A DNA stretch of 64,000 bases from Marthasterias glacialis (GCA_911728455.2 OU452222.1:24852923-24916922); one strand, 5' to 3'; shown: positions 45,013 through 58,925, numbered from the stretch's first letter. Translations and numbers: made by a program. Notes: generated from the letters alone by a model not told the origin.

Positions 45013-48000
45013 ATGAACACGCCTCTACCGTTTGCGTTGGCTGTAATATTGCTAACGATGGTACAAGAGTCGCTAGCGACCAGGTCGAGTTGTCCCCAGA
45101 CCCGCGAAAGCCTTTTCCAGAGATCTCAGCACCACGCACTGACCGGTCACTCATTCCTGAATCAATCTGGGACAGCTCGGCTTCTGTGTGGGAAGCTTTG
45201 CGTGAGACACCGTCTCTGCTTGTCATTCAATCACGATGACAAAAGAGGCATGTGTCAGCTCAACGACGCTAGAAAAGAGGAATTCCCTGAGAGTTACAAA
45301 CAAGATGAGGGCTTTTCCTATTTCAACCGATTGGTGTCCGGGGGTTACGGTTCAGAGGAAACCACCACGGAGTCCGAGCAACAAGTAAGTATATTGCGTT
45401 ACATCAAGAAAACTACAAAGCAGTAATTGTGTATTGAGGCCTTTTATGACCTACCCTACATGAATGTGGTTATTACGTGGTATTTTTTAAATCCACTTAT
45501 AACCACACACAAAAACCTGAAATTTCTGTAATGCGACTGGGCCTAAATGTGGCACTGACGTGAGTCTTTTCATATGTTCTTCCACAGAGTGGCTGTGTTA
45601 CTGAGACATCGGAAGCTCCTACACAAGACAATCAAGGTAAGCTGACTTTCTGTTTTCTCGAAAAAGGGTTCCCAGACCCAACCTTTTGTTAGACAAGTTT
45701 CTTCTGTCCATCTGTCTGCCTTGTTGGGCTGTCCATCTAAAGTTCAGCAGTCGGTGAGGGTTAAGTTGCTATCGACTTTTCTATGGGACGGGCCGTTTGT
45801 GTGGGTTTATTAAGCCCAATGCATCAATTCAAAAAAACACAAATTGTAGAACTTGTTTTAACACTGAGGAGTTTATTTGTTTATTTTGTCTGTTTTGAAT
45901 TCGAATAATCCCCCACTTCCTATCACCCTCATTCACACACCTCCAAACACCCCCAAACCACCTGTTTAGTATGAAGGAAACTGTAGGCTATAACTATTTC
46001 TGAGGTAGACAGTAGTAGGTATGTCTTTTTGCTACTCAGACCTTGGATGGCAAATGGTCTTCAAAGGCGTTGCTGGGACGGGAATTAAGCTGTATGGTCT
46101 TTGGACTAACACGAACTGGGATAGCGGCTCAGAGGAACGTGGGAACTATCGAAACGAACAATTGTACAATGCTTGGATTATTGGAGTGTTAAACATCAAA
46201 CAGGTTAGTAAATTGGTTTAAAACAAAACAAAGCATGCAGTCGTAGATGGGGAATGTTTGAGTGGCGAATCATGTTAAAATGACAAAAAAAGGAAACACA
46301 GAAGAAGAAGGGGAAAATACATTGACAGACCATTCAATTTATTGTGCTGGTTTTTCGTAGAACAGCGATTTCGGTGACGGACGGACTCAATCCTAAAATA
46401 CTGCAAACATTAGCAGTTTAAAAAATAAGGGTCTGAATAAAAGATGTTTTCTGTAAAATCAGATTTGCACCAAATCTTCAAAGATTTTGAATTGTTTGCT
46501 TGCATGACTCATCGTCATCAATGGTTTTTTTTCCTTTTTTTTCTTAGTTTGTAATTCGTCTTAAAAAAATCAAATTTCAATAATGACTCAGTAGGTTGGA
46601 TTAACAATGGGTCATTTATTTTATTGAGGCTATCAATAAATGAAACAAAATTAACACTTTTTTTAAAAATCAAAAACCTTATTCACGGTGGAAATGTACT
46701 TATAATACCAAGGTCAACGTCCATTTTTGTGTATAATTTGTGCCTGTCCTTTAACAAATGACTGTTGCGGTACGATTAGAACGAACTGAATTCCCCCTTC
46801 AAAAGAGGAAAACTATATTGGATAATCACAGGAATACGATTCGCATTGTACATTTCAACCCTATAACAGTGTTTTGTTTTCTCTTAAATATCTACCCAGG
46901 TCAAGCTGTCCTTGTATGACAAGACTGGAGATAAAGTTGAATTGGTATTCAATGGAACAGACTCAGACATTTCGAGCTGGTTCGCCAAGGAGCGCCTGGT
47001 ATCCTCTCCATGGAGTGACCTGACAACAACGGCGACTACATATCACTTCAAACTCGCTGGAAGTGTGAGAAGCGGGTAAGTTATGCCCACCTTGCGGTTG
47101 GCCAAGCACACTTAACGTTAAATTCATAATTCTACCTCGAGTGATCTTTATATTCAATATGAATGAAAAAAATGCAAGGTGGAGTGGAGAAACAAAAGAG
47201 TTTGTTTTGACGAGATTCCAGAAAATGTTCATTAATTTATTAATTACTAAAAATCAATGTCGGACAAATTTTTTTTTCGGAAAAGGTTGTCTCATCATTT
47301 TCCCATTTATTTCCTTTATTTCGAATTATATTTCATTTGTTTGAAAGTGTTTGTTCTACTATCAACTTATTAGCCAAAGTTTTCCTCAATACCACCTGAT
47401 GTAGCAGCGGCGTAACTAGGGTAAAATTTAAGGGGGCACAAGGGGGTGCACCATTTTCTTTCTAGGGGGCACTTTTGGCCAATTAAGACTGCAGTTTCCG
47501 TCTGTGTTTTTCCCAAAAACAAGCCCCTTACAGCGCTCTTGTTGTGCCGTTTACTATTTTTTATGAAATGATCTGATATAGAGGTGAACAAAATACATTA
47601 TCTGTGTGTAAATTGAAAAAAATGAAATTACTACCAAAAAAAGCTAATAAAATGTAACATTTTATTCCGGTAATTTTTTTTTTAATCTAAATCTGAAATG
47701 GGGGACTTGGGGGCACGGACATCAGATAGGGGAACGTGCACCCCCCCCCCCCCCCCCCCCGTTACTTACGCCACTGTGTTATAGTTTTTTTGTCATCATC
47801 ATCATCATCATCATCATCATTGGCGGCGGCGGCGTCGTCGTCGTCGTCGTCGTCGTCATTATTACTATTATTTTTTTTCTCTGATACTAACTTTAACCAG
47901 ATATCACGAAAGACGGTTCTTCATCACTCATAGCCACGGCGCATGTCACCTCGACCGTGGCTGGCTGGTGGTGGATGATACAGAAGGAGATTGTTCATGG

Positions 48001-50007
48001 GAGCGTTCATACAGCAGCTATCCTGTCATACTGTACAGCACACACAATGCAGTCATCTTTCAGAATGCAAGAAACGGTACAACATACTTATTGTCGTTTT
48101 AAAATGATATCTCTCTGAAAGTCAGATCTTGACAAAAATCACTAAAATTGGTTACGAGAAGCATTAGTACAAGAGTACCATTCCGCCAAATATACAACTT
48201 CGAACTGGTGTGTTAAGAATAAACCAAAGATCAAACATTTCGATCAGGTTTGTAAGTCACTTTGAAGATTGCCTTCAGTTGTTACTTTTCATCATCATTT
48301 CAACGATTTTCTGAATTTAATTTCAACGAATCGTGATCTTGCGGCTATTATACAGATGAAAACGCAAATATCTGCACAAACGAACTAAATCTAAACGTCA
48401 ACTTGTGTTGGGAGTATCCAATTAATAGGGTAATCTAAGCCTCAAACCTTTGTCCTCACCGCATGGGGCATTCTGGGAGATGATCCTATGGACCGTGTCG
48501 TCTGGTCCAACCAGTCGAAAGATTAATTTTAAGTAATAAAATCAATGTCACATCACAACAAACAACTTTTTAAAAAGGGCTTAATAACTGTGTTATCATA
48601 CATAAGCAAAAGCTGTCTGTTTTTGTGACTCTATCGGTCACAGCACCTTTGCACGTATTTATCATCAGCTGGAATGACGTGGCAGTGGCATAGCTGGAGG
48701 GGGGGGGGGGCAAAGAGGGGCAACTGCCCCCTCCCCCAACGTGAAACATCTTGCCCCCTGCCTTTTCCCCTGTTAGCCTCTGGATACCATGAAATTTGCT
48801 ATAATCAGGCAATCGTAACTGAAATTGACCCCTCTACAATATATCTGCCCCCCCCACCCCCACACACACAATTTTGCCCACTTCAAAAAGATGCTAACCA
48901 TACGCCGCTGTGATGTAATACTCACTATAAGTATTTTGATGACATGTAAACATTGGTTGCGCTATCGGTCTATTCAGCTTCTCAGCTGCAAGTGAGGATA
49001 ATTTGCCTTCCAAATTATTATTACTAGACAAATATCCGTCTTTCGCGGTTGGTGAAAAGAGATAAATCTTGGTTTGGATGATTGGTGTAAGAGCGACCTT
49101 TAAACCCTATATGAGCTATGTTTGACCTCAGTAGACGGCTGTGTTGATTTGTCAAGCACCCTCATGTCAGGATTACTTTCACCAAGTTTAGGCCCAATCC
49201 GACTTTAGAAACTTGACCTTTGACCCCGATTGACCTATGTTTTACCTCGGATAACCTCAGTATTACTTTTGTTATGCCCCTCATGATCAGGATTAAATTC
49301 ACAAACATATGGCCCAATCCGATCAACTTAAAGAAGTTGACCTCTAGCTGACATTTGACCTTGAATGACCTTACAAAATAAAAATTGCTATGGGTCGGAC
49401 CAAGTTACACCCGCCCATCAAATTTGAGAGACCTGAAACGTACCACAACAGACATCTGGACAGACACAAATTTGACCTGTGCCTGATTGTTGACCTCGGA
49501 TGATCTAGCAAATGTAATCTTGCCCTGGCTCTGAACTACCATCTCCGAGAAAATATCTGGACAGATACACAGACAGACAGACATCTTTAAGAGAGCGACA
49601 TTCTGGGGTTTTCGCACAGCAGTTCTATGATCCCTTTTGAAATATTTTCCCTTGTAAAAACATTCTGGGTTTAAGCCTACAATGCAATGATTGTTATGTT
49701 TTTCACCAATTCAATCCACCCACAATGTGGCTCTTGTAAGCTCAGACTGACGGACCTCCAGAGAGATATAGCGTATTGTAACATAGAATATTGACCAAGA
49801 ATTGCTTAGAAAGGTCAATTAATAAACTTTCAAAACTTCTTCACAGTGCCTATCGACTGTGAAAGGGCAATTCTATGCAAATAAGAATCAAGTGATGTGG
49901 ATGATCAATACGCTAAACTGATTTTTTTTTTATGTTTTAATTGTGTTAATTCAGATGGAACGTTGGGAATGGCGGATTACTTGACCATCCACATTGAGAT
50001 TGAGTGA
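45013..50007 (+). CDS. Secreted PAN/apple protein with a second extracellular domain, six exons
   Basis: Exons 45013-45384, 45588-45636, 46040-46203, 46900-47075, 47901-48076 and 49955-50007 (TGA) join in frame with GT-AG sites to give 329 residues. Exon 1 carries a signal peptide (MNTPLPFALAVILLTMVQES) and a PAN/apple domain (about residues 30-105; LLCGKLCVRHRLCLSFN, GMCQLND). Exon 2 is a short linker. Exons 3-6 encode a domain of about 190 residues starting WQMVFKGVAG and LYGLWTNTNW, with VKLSLYD, WFAKERLVSSPWSDL, ERRFFITH, DRGWLVVDD and CSWER. I recall this pattern (W-x-x-VFK, then RRFF and GWLVV) from uncharacterised secreted proteins of marine invertebrates but cannot name a family. A role in extracellular recognition is inferred. 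Confidence 0.82.
47405..47776. mobile_element. hAT-like MITE with CAGYGGCGTAA ends
   Basis: The left end CAGCGGCGTAACTAGG is the inverse of the right end GTTACTTACGCCACTG. Flanking 8-mers (tgatgtag, tgttatag) agree at six of eight positions, fitting an aged 8-bp target duplication. It contains a C homopolymer and is non-coding, in an intron of the PAN gene. The CAT/TCG microsatellite just after it (47797-47860) is separate. Confidence 0.5.
48683..48910. mobile_element. hAT-like MITE with CAGTGGCATAG ends
   Basis: CAGTGGCATAGCTGG at the left and CCATACGCCGCTG at the right are inverted relatives of the ends at 47405-47776. About 228 bp, G- and C-run rich, non-coding, in the last intron of the PAN gene. 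Confidence 0.45.
49080..49600. repeat. Degenerate TTGACCTTTGACC repeats in the last PAN-gene intron
   Basis: Recurrent ttgacctttgaccccgattg, ttgacctcggatga and 'ggcccaatccgac' phrases. It is a dispersed non-coding repeat with no open reading frame of note. Confidence 0.5.
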
Positions 50008-50267
50008 GACGAGACTTTGGAGTGTAACTGCACCGTGGACAACCAGTAGGTAGTGTCAGGCTGCAAGTTGTATTTGGCAAAGTAGACGTTTCTTTGTTAA
50101 AGGTTAAAGATAATTATCCGCGCTCGAGCCAATTTTACCTTGAAAATGAACTTGTAGTTCTTTTTTCTGTAGTCTTTAATTTAGTCTGGTTCCCAGACCA
50201 AAACATATCCGACTACTTTCGGTCGATTTTGGGGTCCGGTATCACCCAAGGGTCAGGTGACAAAAAA

Positions 50268-50525
50268 GGAGGAATTCCTCCCTTTCCGAAAGTATCTTAA
50301 ATGTACCGAATTTGTTGTCGTCAACAGTCGGACAGTGTCGTTGATGGATGAAAGGTGGAATTCCTCCCTCTCTGAAAATATCCGAAATGTTCCGAATTCG
50401 TTGTCGTCAACATTCGGACAGTGTCGTTGATGGATGGAAGGAGGAATTCCTCCCTCTCCGAAAATATCCGAAAGTTTCCGAATTCGTTGTCGTCAACATT
50501 CGGACAGTGTCGTTAATGGTCGGAC
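50268..50525. repeat. 86-bp tandem repeat, about three copies
   Basis: GGAATTCCTCCC starts units at about 50271, 50357 and 50443 (period 86). Each includes gttgtcgtcaaca and tcggacagtgtcgtt. It lies about 260 bp past the stop of the PAN gene, possibly in its 3' UTR. An AATAAA occurs near 50758. Confidence 0.85.
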
Positions 50526-50859
50526 ATTTCCGGGCGTGTGTAGACTTCTTTTGTTGACAAACAAACTACGCTGGTTGGACAGCCAAATGTTAGCAAAACA
50601 TTCAATCTTGTTGACAGATGTTGTGACCAAATTTTAAAAAATTGCAAACTAGGGGAAAAAAAACATCCCATTATTGTTTTTTGTTTCCAACAAATTCAAC
50701 ACTATTTTTGAATATTTGTGTAACATTTGTACAAACTGTGATTATCCCTGGCTTTTTGAAAATAAACAAACCGCGTCATCAGCGTTTCTTATTTTATCCA
50801 ATGACATCGTCCACCGTTGGTGACAATCAATGATTATTTATTCACGTTGCGTCATGAAC

Positions 50860-53800
50860 CGTGAATGATGCCTGACCTAAGATTTTTTAACAAGAGTCGT
50901 CAGGGAATCTTTGGTCAGAGAACCAGACTTTCTGAATTGCCACTCTCGTGATGATTTTCAATAGAGAATGTTGTTGTTGTTGTTTAAAGCGATTCCAAAA
51001 AAGGGAATCCTTAAAAAAAAATTGAGGACGGCAATTTGGAACTGCAGAAAAAAACATTTGCTGCCCGACATATGTATAACATTAAACTTTGAGCCAACGA
51101 GACTGTCTGGACGTGTTCGTTATATGAGAGTGGTGTTATTTAAAAAAATGTAAAAACACTGAAAGTTTACACTAGAGAGCGTTTGTAAATGTTTGTTTTT
51201 TAGCTGGTTTAACTTTTTGCAGTGGGAGCGGTACGAAAGAAAATAGTACGATATTTGTATTTGTTTGTTTATTTATTTATTTATTTGTAAGAGGGTCCCT
51301 GGGTCAACGCAACTCAGTTTTGTGCACCCAGAGCTTTTTTCTTATTTATTTATTTACTTATTGTTTTACATAAAAAATCATACCCTATAAGAAATTTTGC
51401 ATAATCGAGTTTAGATAAGGACGTTGCCAATAATTATAGGACATTTGGTCTTAATAAAGCCTGTTTGTCGTGATGTTGTCATGGATACGTTGCAGGAGAA
51501 CTAAACAGGCAAGCCGACTGTTAAGTGGCCGTAAAATTAAACGACAGTTGTGTTGATACTCCAGTTCAGTTCAACGTTTAAAGTATCTGGTGATTGCATT
51601 ATGGATGTAGTTGGGAAATAAAGGAAAACAAAGTACGTGGCTTCAAACCCGATTTACTGAATTTTCTTTGTTGGAAAGGCAACGCAGTCTCGCAAAAGAT
51701 GTTGAGTGGAATTAAATATAGTTTTTATTATCCATGTGTAATTCGCATGAATTTTAAATCCCTCTGCCTTCTAATTTTAATAGTTTGGCGAGATTTTAAC
51801 AAATGGCAACCTTATTTTGGGTATGTAAATTGCAATTAAATCAAACAATAAGGATAATATATCTCATGTGGATGATGTGAGCGGTTGCTAGATGAACAAT
51901 AAGGTTTCACTCAGAAGTAGGCAATTGAATTAATCACACTTAACAATGTTTGGCAAAGGAACCATAATGATGTGTGCACTGGTGGTCAACAAAATTATCT
52001 CAGATTCGACCAAAAATTATGAAATAATTAAAATTTGGTGCAAGATCCAAAGGTGTTAAAACCATGACGCTATCGGTCCGGGGAGGAGAGGAGGAACATT
52101 TGTGGTGATAAATTTTAAAACAAGACTGATCACTACCGCATTTTTTACTTTTCCTACAATATATGGTCTAAAGTCAAACTCATAACAACAACAAAATGAA
52201 TTGCGATATAATGTTCCCATTTCAACTAATTGTTTTTTGATTTGGCAATTTTTTTTCACAACATTAATCATAATTCATTTTTGGATTTAGTTTATCACGT
52301 GACAATCGAAAGGCATAATGTAAATTCAAGGTGGCCGCCAGAACTGGCGGCCATTCTTAGATTTTTGTGGTGTTTGTTAAAATCTTAGGTTAAGTACAAA
52401 TTTCTGCTGGGTAAATCGCTTGAAGCACTTATGTCTAGTATGGGAAAGAAAATGTCACGTGACCAACACAGTAACTGTCGCAGGAATCAACTTGGCCACC
52501 AAAGCTGACGGTCATATTGGATTTTGTTTTGTCCGTGAAATAGGGTGTCCAGCAGCTCCTTCAATGTTGACCGTTTATTTCTTGTGCTATAACAAACGTG
52601 CCCTGCTATTTTTTATTATTATTATATTAATAATAATAAAAAACAATTATGGTAAAAATCTACACCACATGATTTGTTTTTCCATTTTTATTTATTTATA
52701 TATTTTTGTTTACATTACGAAGATTTTGGTTCAAGGAACATTTGTGGAAAGTTTTTTTTGTAGACTTAATAGTAAAGTTACTTGTTTTCAGTATGGACAC
52801 TCTTTGGTTATTTAGATTATACATTAATGAAGTCACAACACTGTTTTGGAAAGAGTAAATTCATTCCCATTCTGTAGATTGTAATAAACACACCTATTAA
52901 AAAGAACAATCATCATCACTAATGGTCACAGAAAAAGGGAATGCAGCAAAACGACATTGTCAGGCGGTGTCGCAATTTTTGCCTGGGTTTGCGCAACAGA
53001 GATTTCGGTGCTGGACTAAACATTGAAATGAACTGTACTGAGCTCTGTAAAACTTAAGATTAATTCCGCAAATTCCGCAAAAAGTAACGCGATTCTAGCT
53101 GGTACATGATTCATTATTAGGACTGTATTTTCGAGTTACCCTAGCCTAAATTGTGCAGCGGAAAAGGGGGCATTTGTTCTCCGGGATCAACGCACTAGGA
53201 ATCATTTGCGCCATCGTCCTTTGTTTGCCTTATTCTCTATTGAGTTAAACGGTTCAACAGAATCGCACAAAGGAACATACGTCATTGCTTAATTATTGCG
53301 TGGTTATAAACGGCTGATAGATAAACAATGATCCGTTACTCAGAATGGGTCAGTATTAATTTTATCCTTTATTGTTTGATAAATGAACTTTAATGACGCT
53401 AGCTGAGTGTTGATCGTCAATTCTGGAACTTGCCCATCAATTATTAATGAGATTATAGTAACAACAAAAACCGCAGTCTTATATAGCACACATTAATGAA
53501 GTAAATGTTCATGAAGTCACAACAGTGTTTTTGAAAGAGTAGATTCATTTCCATTATGTGTAGATTGTAATAAACACACCTTTCAAAAAAAAATCAGCAT
53601 ATTCATGCCCCCCACACACACACGCGCGCAAGTGTGTATTTACCTCCAATCGGGGACCTCCTATTGTTCCTCTTTTGTTTGTACTTTAACTTTTTAGCAA
53701 CAGCTCCCATTGGTTTTGAAGACGATTTCCAACTGGGGACCTTTTCCAATCGGGGACCCTATTGTCCTCTTTTGTTATAAGTCCCCGGTTTGAATGCCTA

Positions 53801-54870
53801 AACAAACTCACACACACCCTTACATATGGCAGTTACGGGGTCCTGCTATTGCTTTTCTATTATTCCCTTTTCTGAAGAATTCCTCTGTGGGGTAGCACTA
53901 GAACAAAGAAAACCTTGTGGGGTAGCATTGTTCCATTGTGTAAAGTGCCCTGTAAGTTGGTGAGTGTAAGGGCACACACACACACACACACCCCTCGTCC
54001 TGATTGGGTGTACATCTATTATACCTTAATTAAAAAAAATAAAAAAAGAGTACGTTCTTGATTTTGTTTTGCCCAAATTTTCTCCACCGTTTTGCCCGAA
54101 TATGCTCCCGCCCCTGGCTCATACGCCAGGAAAGGGCCAACACTGTAACAGGTCCTTGTGATCACCTAATAAACCCATAATATACAAAGTCATAGGGGGC
54201 AAAATACGAGGGGGTTCATTTACGCTAAATGAGGTGGAATTTGTATCCATTCTTCTTTACACCCCCTGTGCAGACAAACTGGAAAAGAGGTCAGTGGTTT
54301 TTAACAATTAAATTGTGAAAACTTACCATATGTTGAAGAATGAAGGTCTGAATTGTATTATTATTCTTTTACTGCTTTCTTTTATAGCTTCCCACTACCT
54401 ATAACCTTTTCGCTGCAAAATCGATAGCTTCGGTCCACCACACGGCCAGACATTGTTTTGTGTTACCAAGGAAACGGAGACAAGGACACAATCTAAACGT
54501 GTGCAAAGGGACACGAATTGAAGCGTTCGATCGCACAAGGTCTGACTCTCATCACGGCAGCACAGTGTACCATATGAATGTACAATACACGTACAGTATG
54601 TGCATGATTGAGTTGAATCTTCTCATTAGAGCGCCAACCTATTGGCAGCATGTGCGAGAGGCAAGTGCAATTGAATGGGCGCAATCATCATCGTGATGAC
54701 GTCAGTTAAAATGTGACGAGCGGGAACAGTCCGCACAATTTGTTCGCTTAGTATAATATGATTCTCAAGTTGGTCTCTTCCAAAAATCACATCGTTTCAC
54801 GACAACTCCATGTACGTATACGTTTATCGCTTTAAGTAAGTGATATGCGTGTTCGCGATCCCAACGCTAT
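50860..54870. other. Gene-free AT-rich interval
   Basis: No coding exon is supported. It holds (TTTA)n tracts near 51270 and 51345, a direct repeat pair of about 95 bp at 52826-52920 and 53514-53600 (aagtcacaaca, gattgtaataaacacacct), and several (CA)n patches at 53.6-54.0 kb. Confidence 0.5.
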
Positions 54871-54883
54871 ACCAATGACTTAA

Positions 54884-55809
54884 CCCTATCAGGACCGGGC
54901 TTTTTTTGGACTTACGGGGACCGGGGGGGGGGGCTCATTGTGCCCCCCCTCCGTATTTTCCAAAGTATTGGGCCGATTTTTATGAAACTTGCCACAAATG
55001 TGTATTTCACCGAGTTCTACATGATGGTGCAAAAAAAAATTCAAAAAAATTGCATTAAAAGTAATTTTTGTAGTTTTTTTGCCCATTTTTGGTCAAAAAT
55101 CGTATTTTTCCCATAATTTCCATATTTTTTGCCAGAATTCTGTAAAACTTTGCAAATTTGTCTTTCTTGACATCCTCAAGAACATAAACACCTTTTTCTT
55201 TACCAGAGTTACCGTTGAGGGCGCTAAACAAGCTTTTTTATGTAATTTTTGGGAAAAAATCACATTTTTACATTTTTCCACTTAAAAATCGATGTAAACA
55301 GTCCTTTTAGGGTCCGAGTGTGCATTTATGAGGCCTAACTAACAACTCTATAGTATTTCTAGACCTCAAAAGTTCAAAATTATAATGTTGAAAATATTCC
55401 ATAGATACAAAATTTTGCAAAGTTCGAACCCCTAAAAAACAGCTAAAAATACAAAATCCAAGATGGCCGCCAAAATGGCGGCCATTTTGGATTCCCACAA
55501 TGCATCTCAAACTATCATGTGACATTTCGGTATCACTGTTGGCCACTAAAAATACTTAAAAACATAACATTTTGCTAAAAAATGCCCCAAAATCACAAAA
55601 ATCACAAAAAACGAGTAATATGGGTTCAAACAAACGGTTGCCATGGCAACCACTGACCTCCAATAACAATCGTATTTTGACACAATGACCCTAGATAATT
55701 TTCAAGTAAAGTCAGAAAATTTGGTGGCGATCGAATGTAGCGTTTAAAAGTTACAGGAAAAAGTTTGGTAGGGGGGGCACATTGTGCCCCCCCCCCGGTC
55801 CTGATAGGG
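54884..55809. mobile_element. piggyBac-type non-autonomous element (MITE) with TTAA target sites
   Basis: The ends CCCTATCAGGACCGG and CCGGTCCTGATAGGG are perfect inverses, flanked on both sides by TTAA (54880-54883 and 55810-55813), the target site of piggyBac transposases. The element is 926 bp with no transposase. Near each end is a G-run/ttgtg/C-run block (54923-54948 and 55771-55793). Confidence 0.8.
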
Positions 55810-55979
55810 TTAAGTTGACAGAGCCCGTATAACAGCCATCTTGTTTCTGAATCTTGTATGTAGGCAAACGATTACTTGTTGGCTACGTGTTCACTTGATT
55901 CATGAATATTAATGTGTTACTTAATTATATTCCATGATAAATTAAAACATTTTTTTTTGTACGTACCTACGGCTCTAAA

Positions 55980-57700
55980 TTTTGCCGTTTTCATGTATGT
56001 ATTTGCGGCCATTGATCTACATTAATACTGACTGGATAGGACACGTCGAGTGCGTTTGTTTGATGATCAACAGTACGGTTAGTCTTGGTATAAAGACGGT
56101 GTTACATTTACGGCGCGGCGCCTGCGTAATTTCTGCCAATAGAGGGCGTATCCTCAACCACCAGCAATGAGCAAGTTCGCGCAGCAACCATCGTCAACCA
56201 ATGGTTGGTTTGTGTCTAACAGTGCGCATGCGCTTTAATATTAAAGCGCGAACGACTTTAGTCGAAGTAGCGTGAGCCAAATTGTGTAATGTCAACGTGG
56301 CGGCCTCCAGTATGTTTGCATTGTTACAAATAGACCTATATTATAGGTCTACTCACATCTTCTTCTCCTCCGCCGATTCCGCCATTGTTATTTTTATTTT
56401 GTTGTGGTTCCCGTGCAATTTGTCATAGTTAAGAACGAACAAATCCTGTGATAACCAGCGAAGCAACCATTGAGCGACCACCGTCAGTAGGCTGGTTCCG
56501 AATAGTTGACTAGCGTTGACTAACCATAGGTGACTAGACAGCATTCGGGTGCAGTTAGTCAAACAATAGTTGACAATTGTCCTTGCACGAACTTGCCCCG
56601 GTTTGTCGGAATTCAGGTTTTTGGAATAGCGCCCTCTGTTGTTTTATTTTTAAAAGGGAGAATGTGAGCGCGGTACTGAGATTGCGACGGGTGGCGGTTA
56701 GATCGAGATGGTGACAAATTATCAACAGCGTCTTGAGCCAAGACTACGGTACGGTACACAGTGTACTCGCTGTAGGGGACGGTCGCACGATGCTCGCGCC
56801 GCAGTGAAATGACGCGCAGCGCAGTTTATAGTCCACGCCGACGCCTGAGTGACCATAGACTGCAATGAAAAAGCTCAGCGTCCAGCCTTCGTCATCGCGC
56901 GACCAACTATAACAAAAAAAAACAGCCTTCATCATAAGCGAAAACATGCAAAGAAGGGACTTGTTTTGCTCACACAAAGCCTAAAATGAAGTTCCGTTCA
57001 TGATAAAGTTGACGTTTCGTCTGATGATCACTTCCTTAAAGATGCATTGACCGATTTTGGGCCAAAGGATTAAAAAATCAATTTCATTGAGCGAACGAAT
57101 TAAAAAATTGTGTTTATGCTTGTGTAACGAAAAATTAAAAAAAAACTAAGAATTCTGATATCAGGAACTTGAGATAGAACACTTAAGTTACCGCGGGCAT
57201 TTGCCGACTTCAATTTGATTGGTTTCCCAGAGGCCAATCAGAAGAATCTGCAAGTAATAAATATTCATGATTCTTGTGACCTTTTTTAGTATGAACGGGT
57301 CGCGATGCTCTCGCCCCTGCTGCCGGCTCGCTGTGCGTGTACATACAATATACGTGGTGTATGTACATGTACAGAGTGCGCGATCCGAGCGATAAACTAC
57401 CACCGGCTCTCTTCTGCAAACACACCGTGCGGGTTGGTAGGATAGGGAGCAGGCTGCCGCTGGTCAATCGACGATCACACGGACCAGACGTCCGGACGGT
57501 TTTGACCACTTCCTGCAAGATGGAGACTTGCGGCAGCAGAAAACGAACCAGAGGACGACCAATATTGTACATGTACATTGTACAAACGTGTACAGTGTGT
57601 GGGGTTTAATTCTCATTGCACTGTGTTAAATGTGCACCACACATACAACCGGTCGATCGTCGTTCCGAATTACGTTGCTTGAATACAAGCATGAATATTC
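55980..57700. other. CpG-bearing stretch without a supported gene
   Basis: Visibly richer in CG than its surroundings (around 56.1-56.3, 56.65-56.85 and 57.3-57.55 kb). Reading frames of up to about 120 codons on both strands at 57.2-57.6 kb share the same DNA, match nothing I recognise and lack splice support. It could be a promoter for a gene outside the window. Confidence 0.25.
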
Positions 57701-58467
57701 ATATTCTGTGCTTCAGTAATATGCAAATGACGTACGTCATAGCTCTGAGGATTAAAAGGCTGGCCCAGCCTTACATTCATTTACGCTTTAATTAACTGGC
57801 ACTAATCCTTGACAGATTTGTTCGTTCAAAGTATCAAATGAAAGCTCATAACTTTTTATACCCCGTAATATTAGTGTAACGACACAGGAATGAGGCCGGT
57901 CCTTTAATTAAAAAGGACGAGCACTTGGACTTAGATAGGCAATTAATACACAGGATGGCGATACTCTGTAGGGTGAACTCAATTAATTTAATCTTCATCA
58001 GCTCTGGGCCCATCAAGAAAACACTAGGTGTGACTAGCAGTCAACTAAATACCAAGATGAACACAGAGAAGAACCCAAAAGATCAAGAACCTGGAAGAAC
58101 CCCCATTACCTGGAAAAGTATACATACAAGCAATAACAAGTACATGTACATCGGTATATGAAGACATCATAAACATCACACACACGTGAGCGACATATAT
58201 TCACAACACAAATGAATCATTTTCTCCAATACGATATAAATACAAAGCTCAGAAATACTCACTGGGGGTTCTCTGACAAAATACTCTCTTACATCCAGGG
58301 CATAAAATCACTTCCCCGATTGTACAGCTGTTAGAAACACGCACAACATGTTTTTGTAATATGAGTGTCCATTTTTAAACCACTATCAAACCAAACGCCA
58401 ATATTTCTGGCTTTGTTAACTTTGACAATTTCACTGTCACCACCAACAATATGATGGATATTCACTT

Positions 58468-58925
58468 TAGCAAGTTGTTGTACCAATCATAAGCTCAGTC
58501 TTGTTATCATTTATCATTAGTTTATCAGAGAGCATAAACCGTCTAACTGCTGCTACACAGTCCTGGAGTGCAGAAACAGCACTTATGGTCCGCATTCCTG
58601 TCAGGTTTGAATGACAAATATAATTGTGTGTCATCAGCAAATGTGTGAATATCCGGTTAATGAGGCCTAATAACTTTAAAAAGCTCGCTGGTGTAAATGG
58701 TGAAAAGGAGAGAGGACCAAGATACGATCCCTGTGGGACCCCACATTTTAATTGAAATTCTCTCGATTTAACTCCACCCACAGAGGTCCTGTAGGATCTA
58801 CCTGACAAGTATGATTCAAACCAAGCTAATGCTGTACCTGATATACCCATGTCACAATTTCAACGTTTTAAAAGTTTACCGTGGTCAATTGTATCAAATG
58901 CAACACTCAGGTCAAGAAGAACAAG
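58468..58925 (-). mobile_element. LINE reverse transcriptase fragment (CR1-like)
   Basis: The minus strand encodes LVLLDLSVAFDTIDHGKLL, then MGISGTALAWFESYLSGRSY, FQLKCGVPQGSYLGPLSFS and, after further frame breaks, LSDKLMINDNKTELMIG. This is the middle of a non-LTR reverse transcriptase (fingers/palm with the LD-AFDT and GVPQGS motifs). The YADD box is not intact in a single frame, with at least two frame changes. Truncated at both ends. Confidence 0.8.

Noticed and set aside
52420-52815. 131-codon plus-strand frame
   Set aside because: AT-rich, low-complexity second half and no recognisable domain.
57210-57609. Overlapping 122- and 90-codon frames on opposite strands
   Set aside because: Both use the same CpG-bearing DNA; no homology, splice sites or clear start support.
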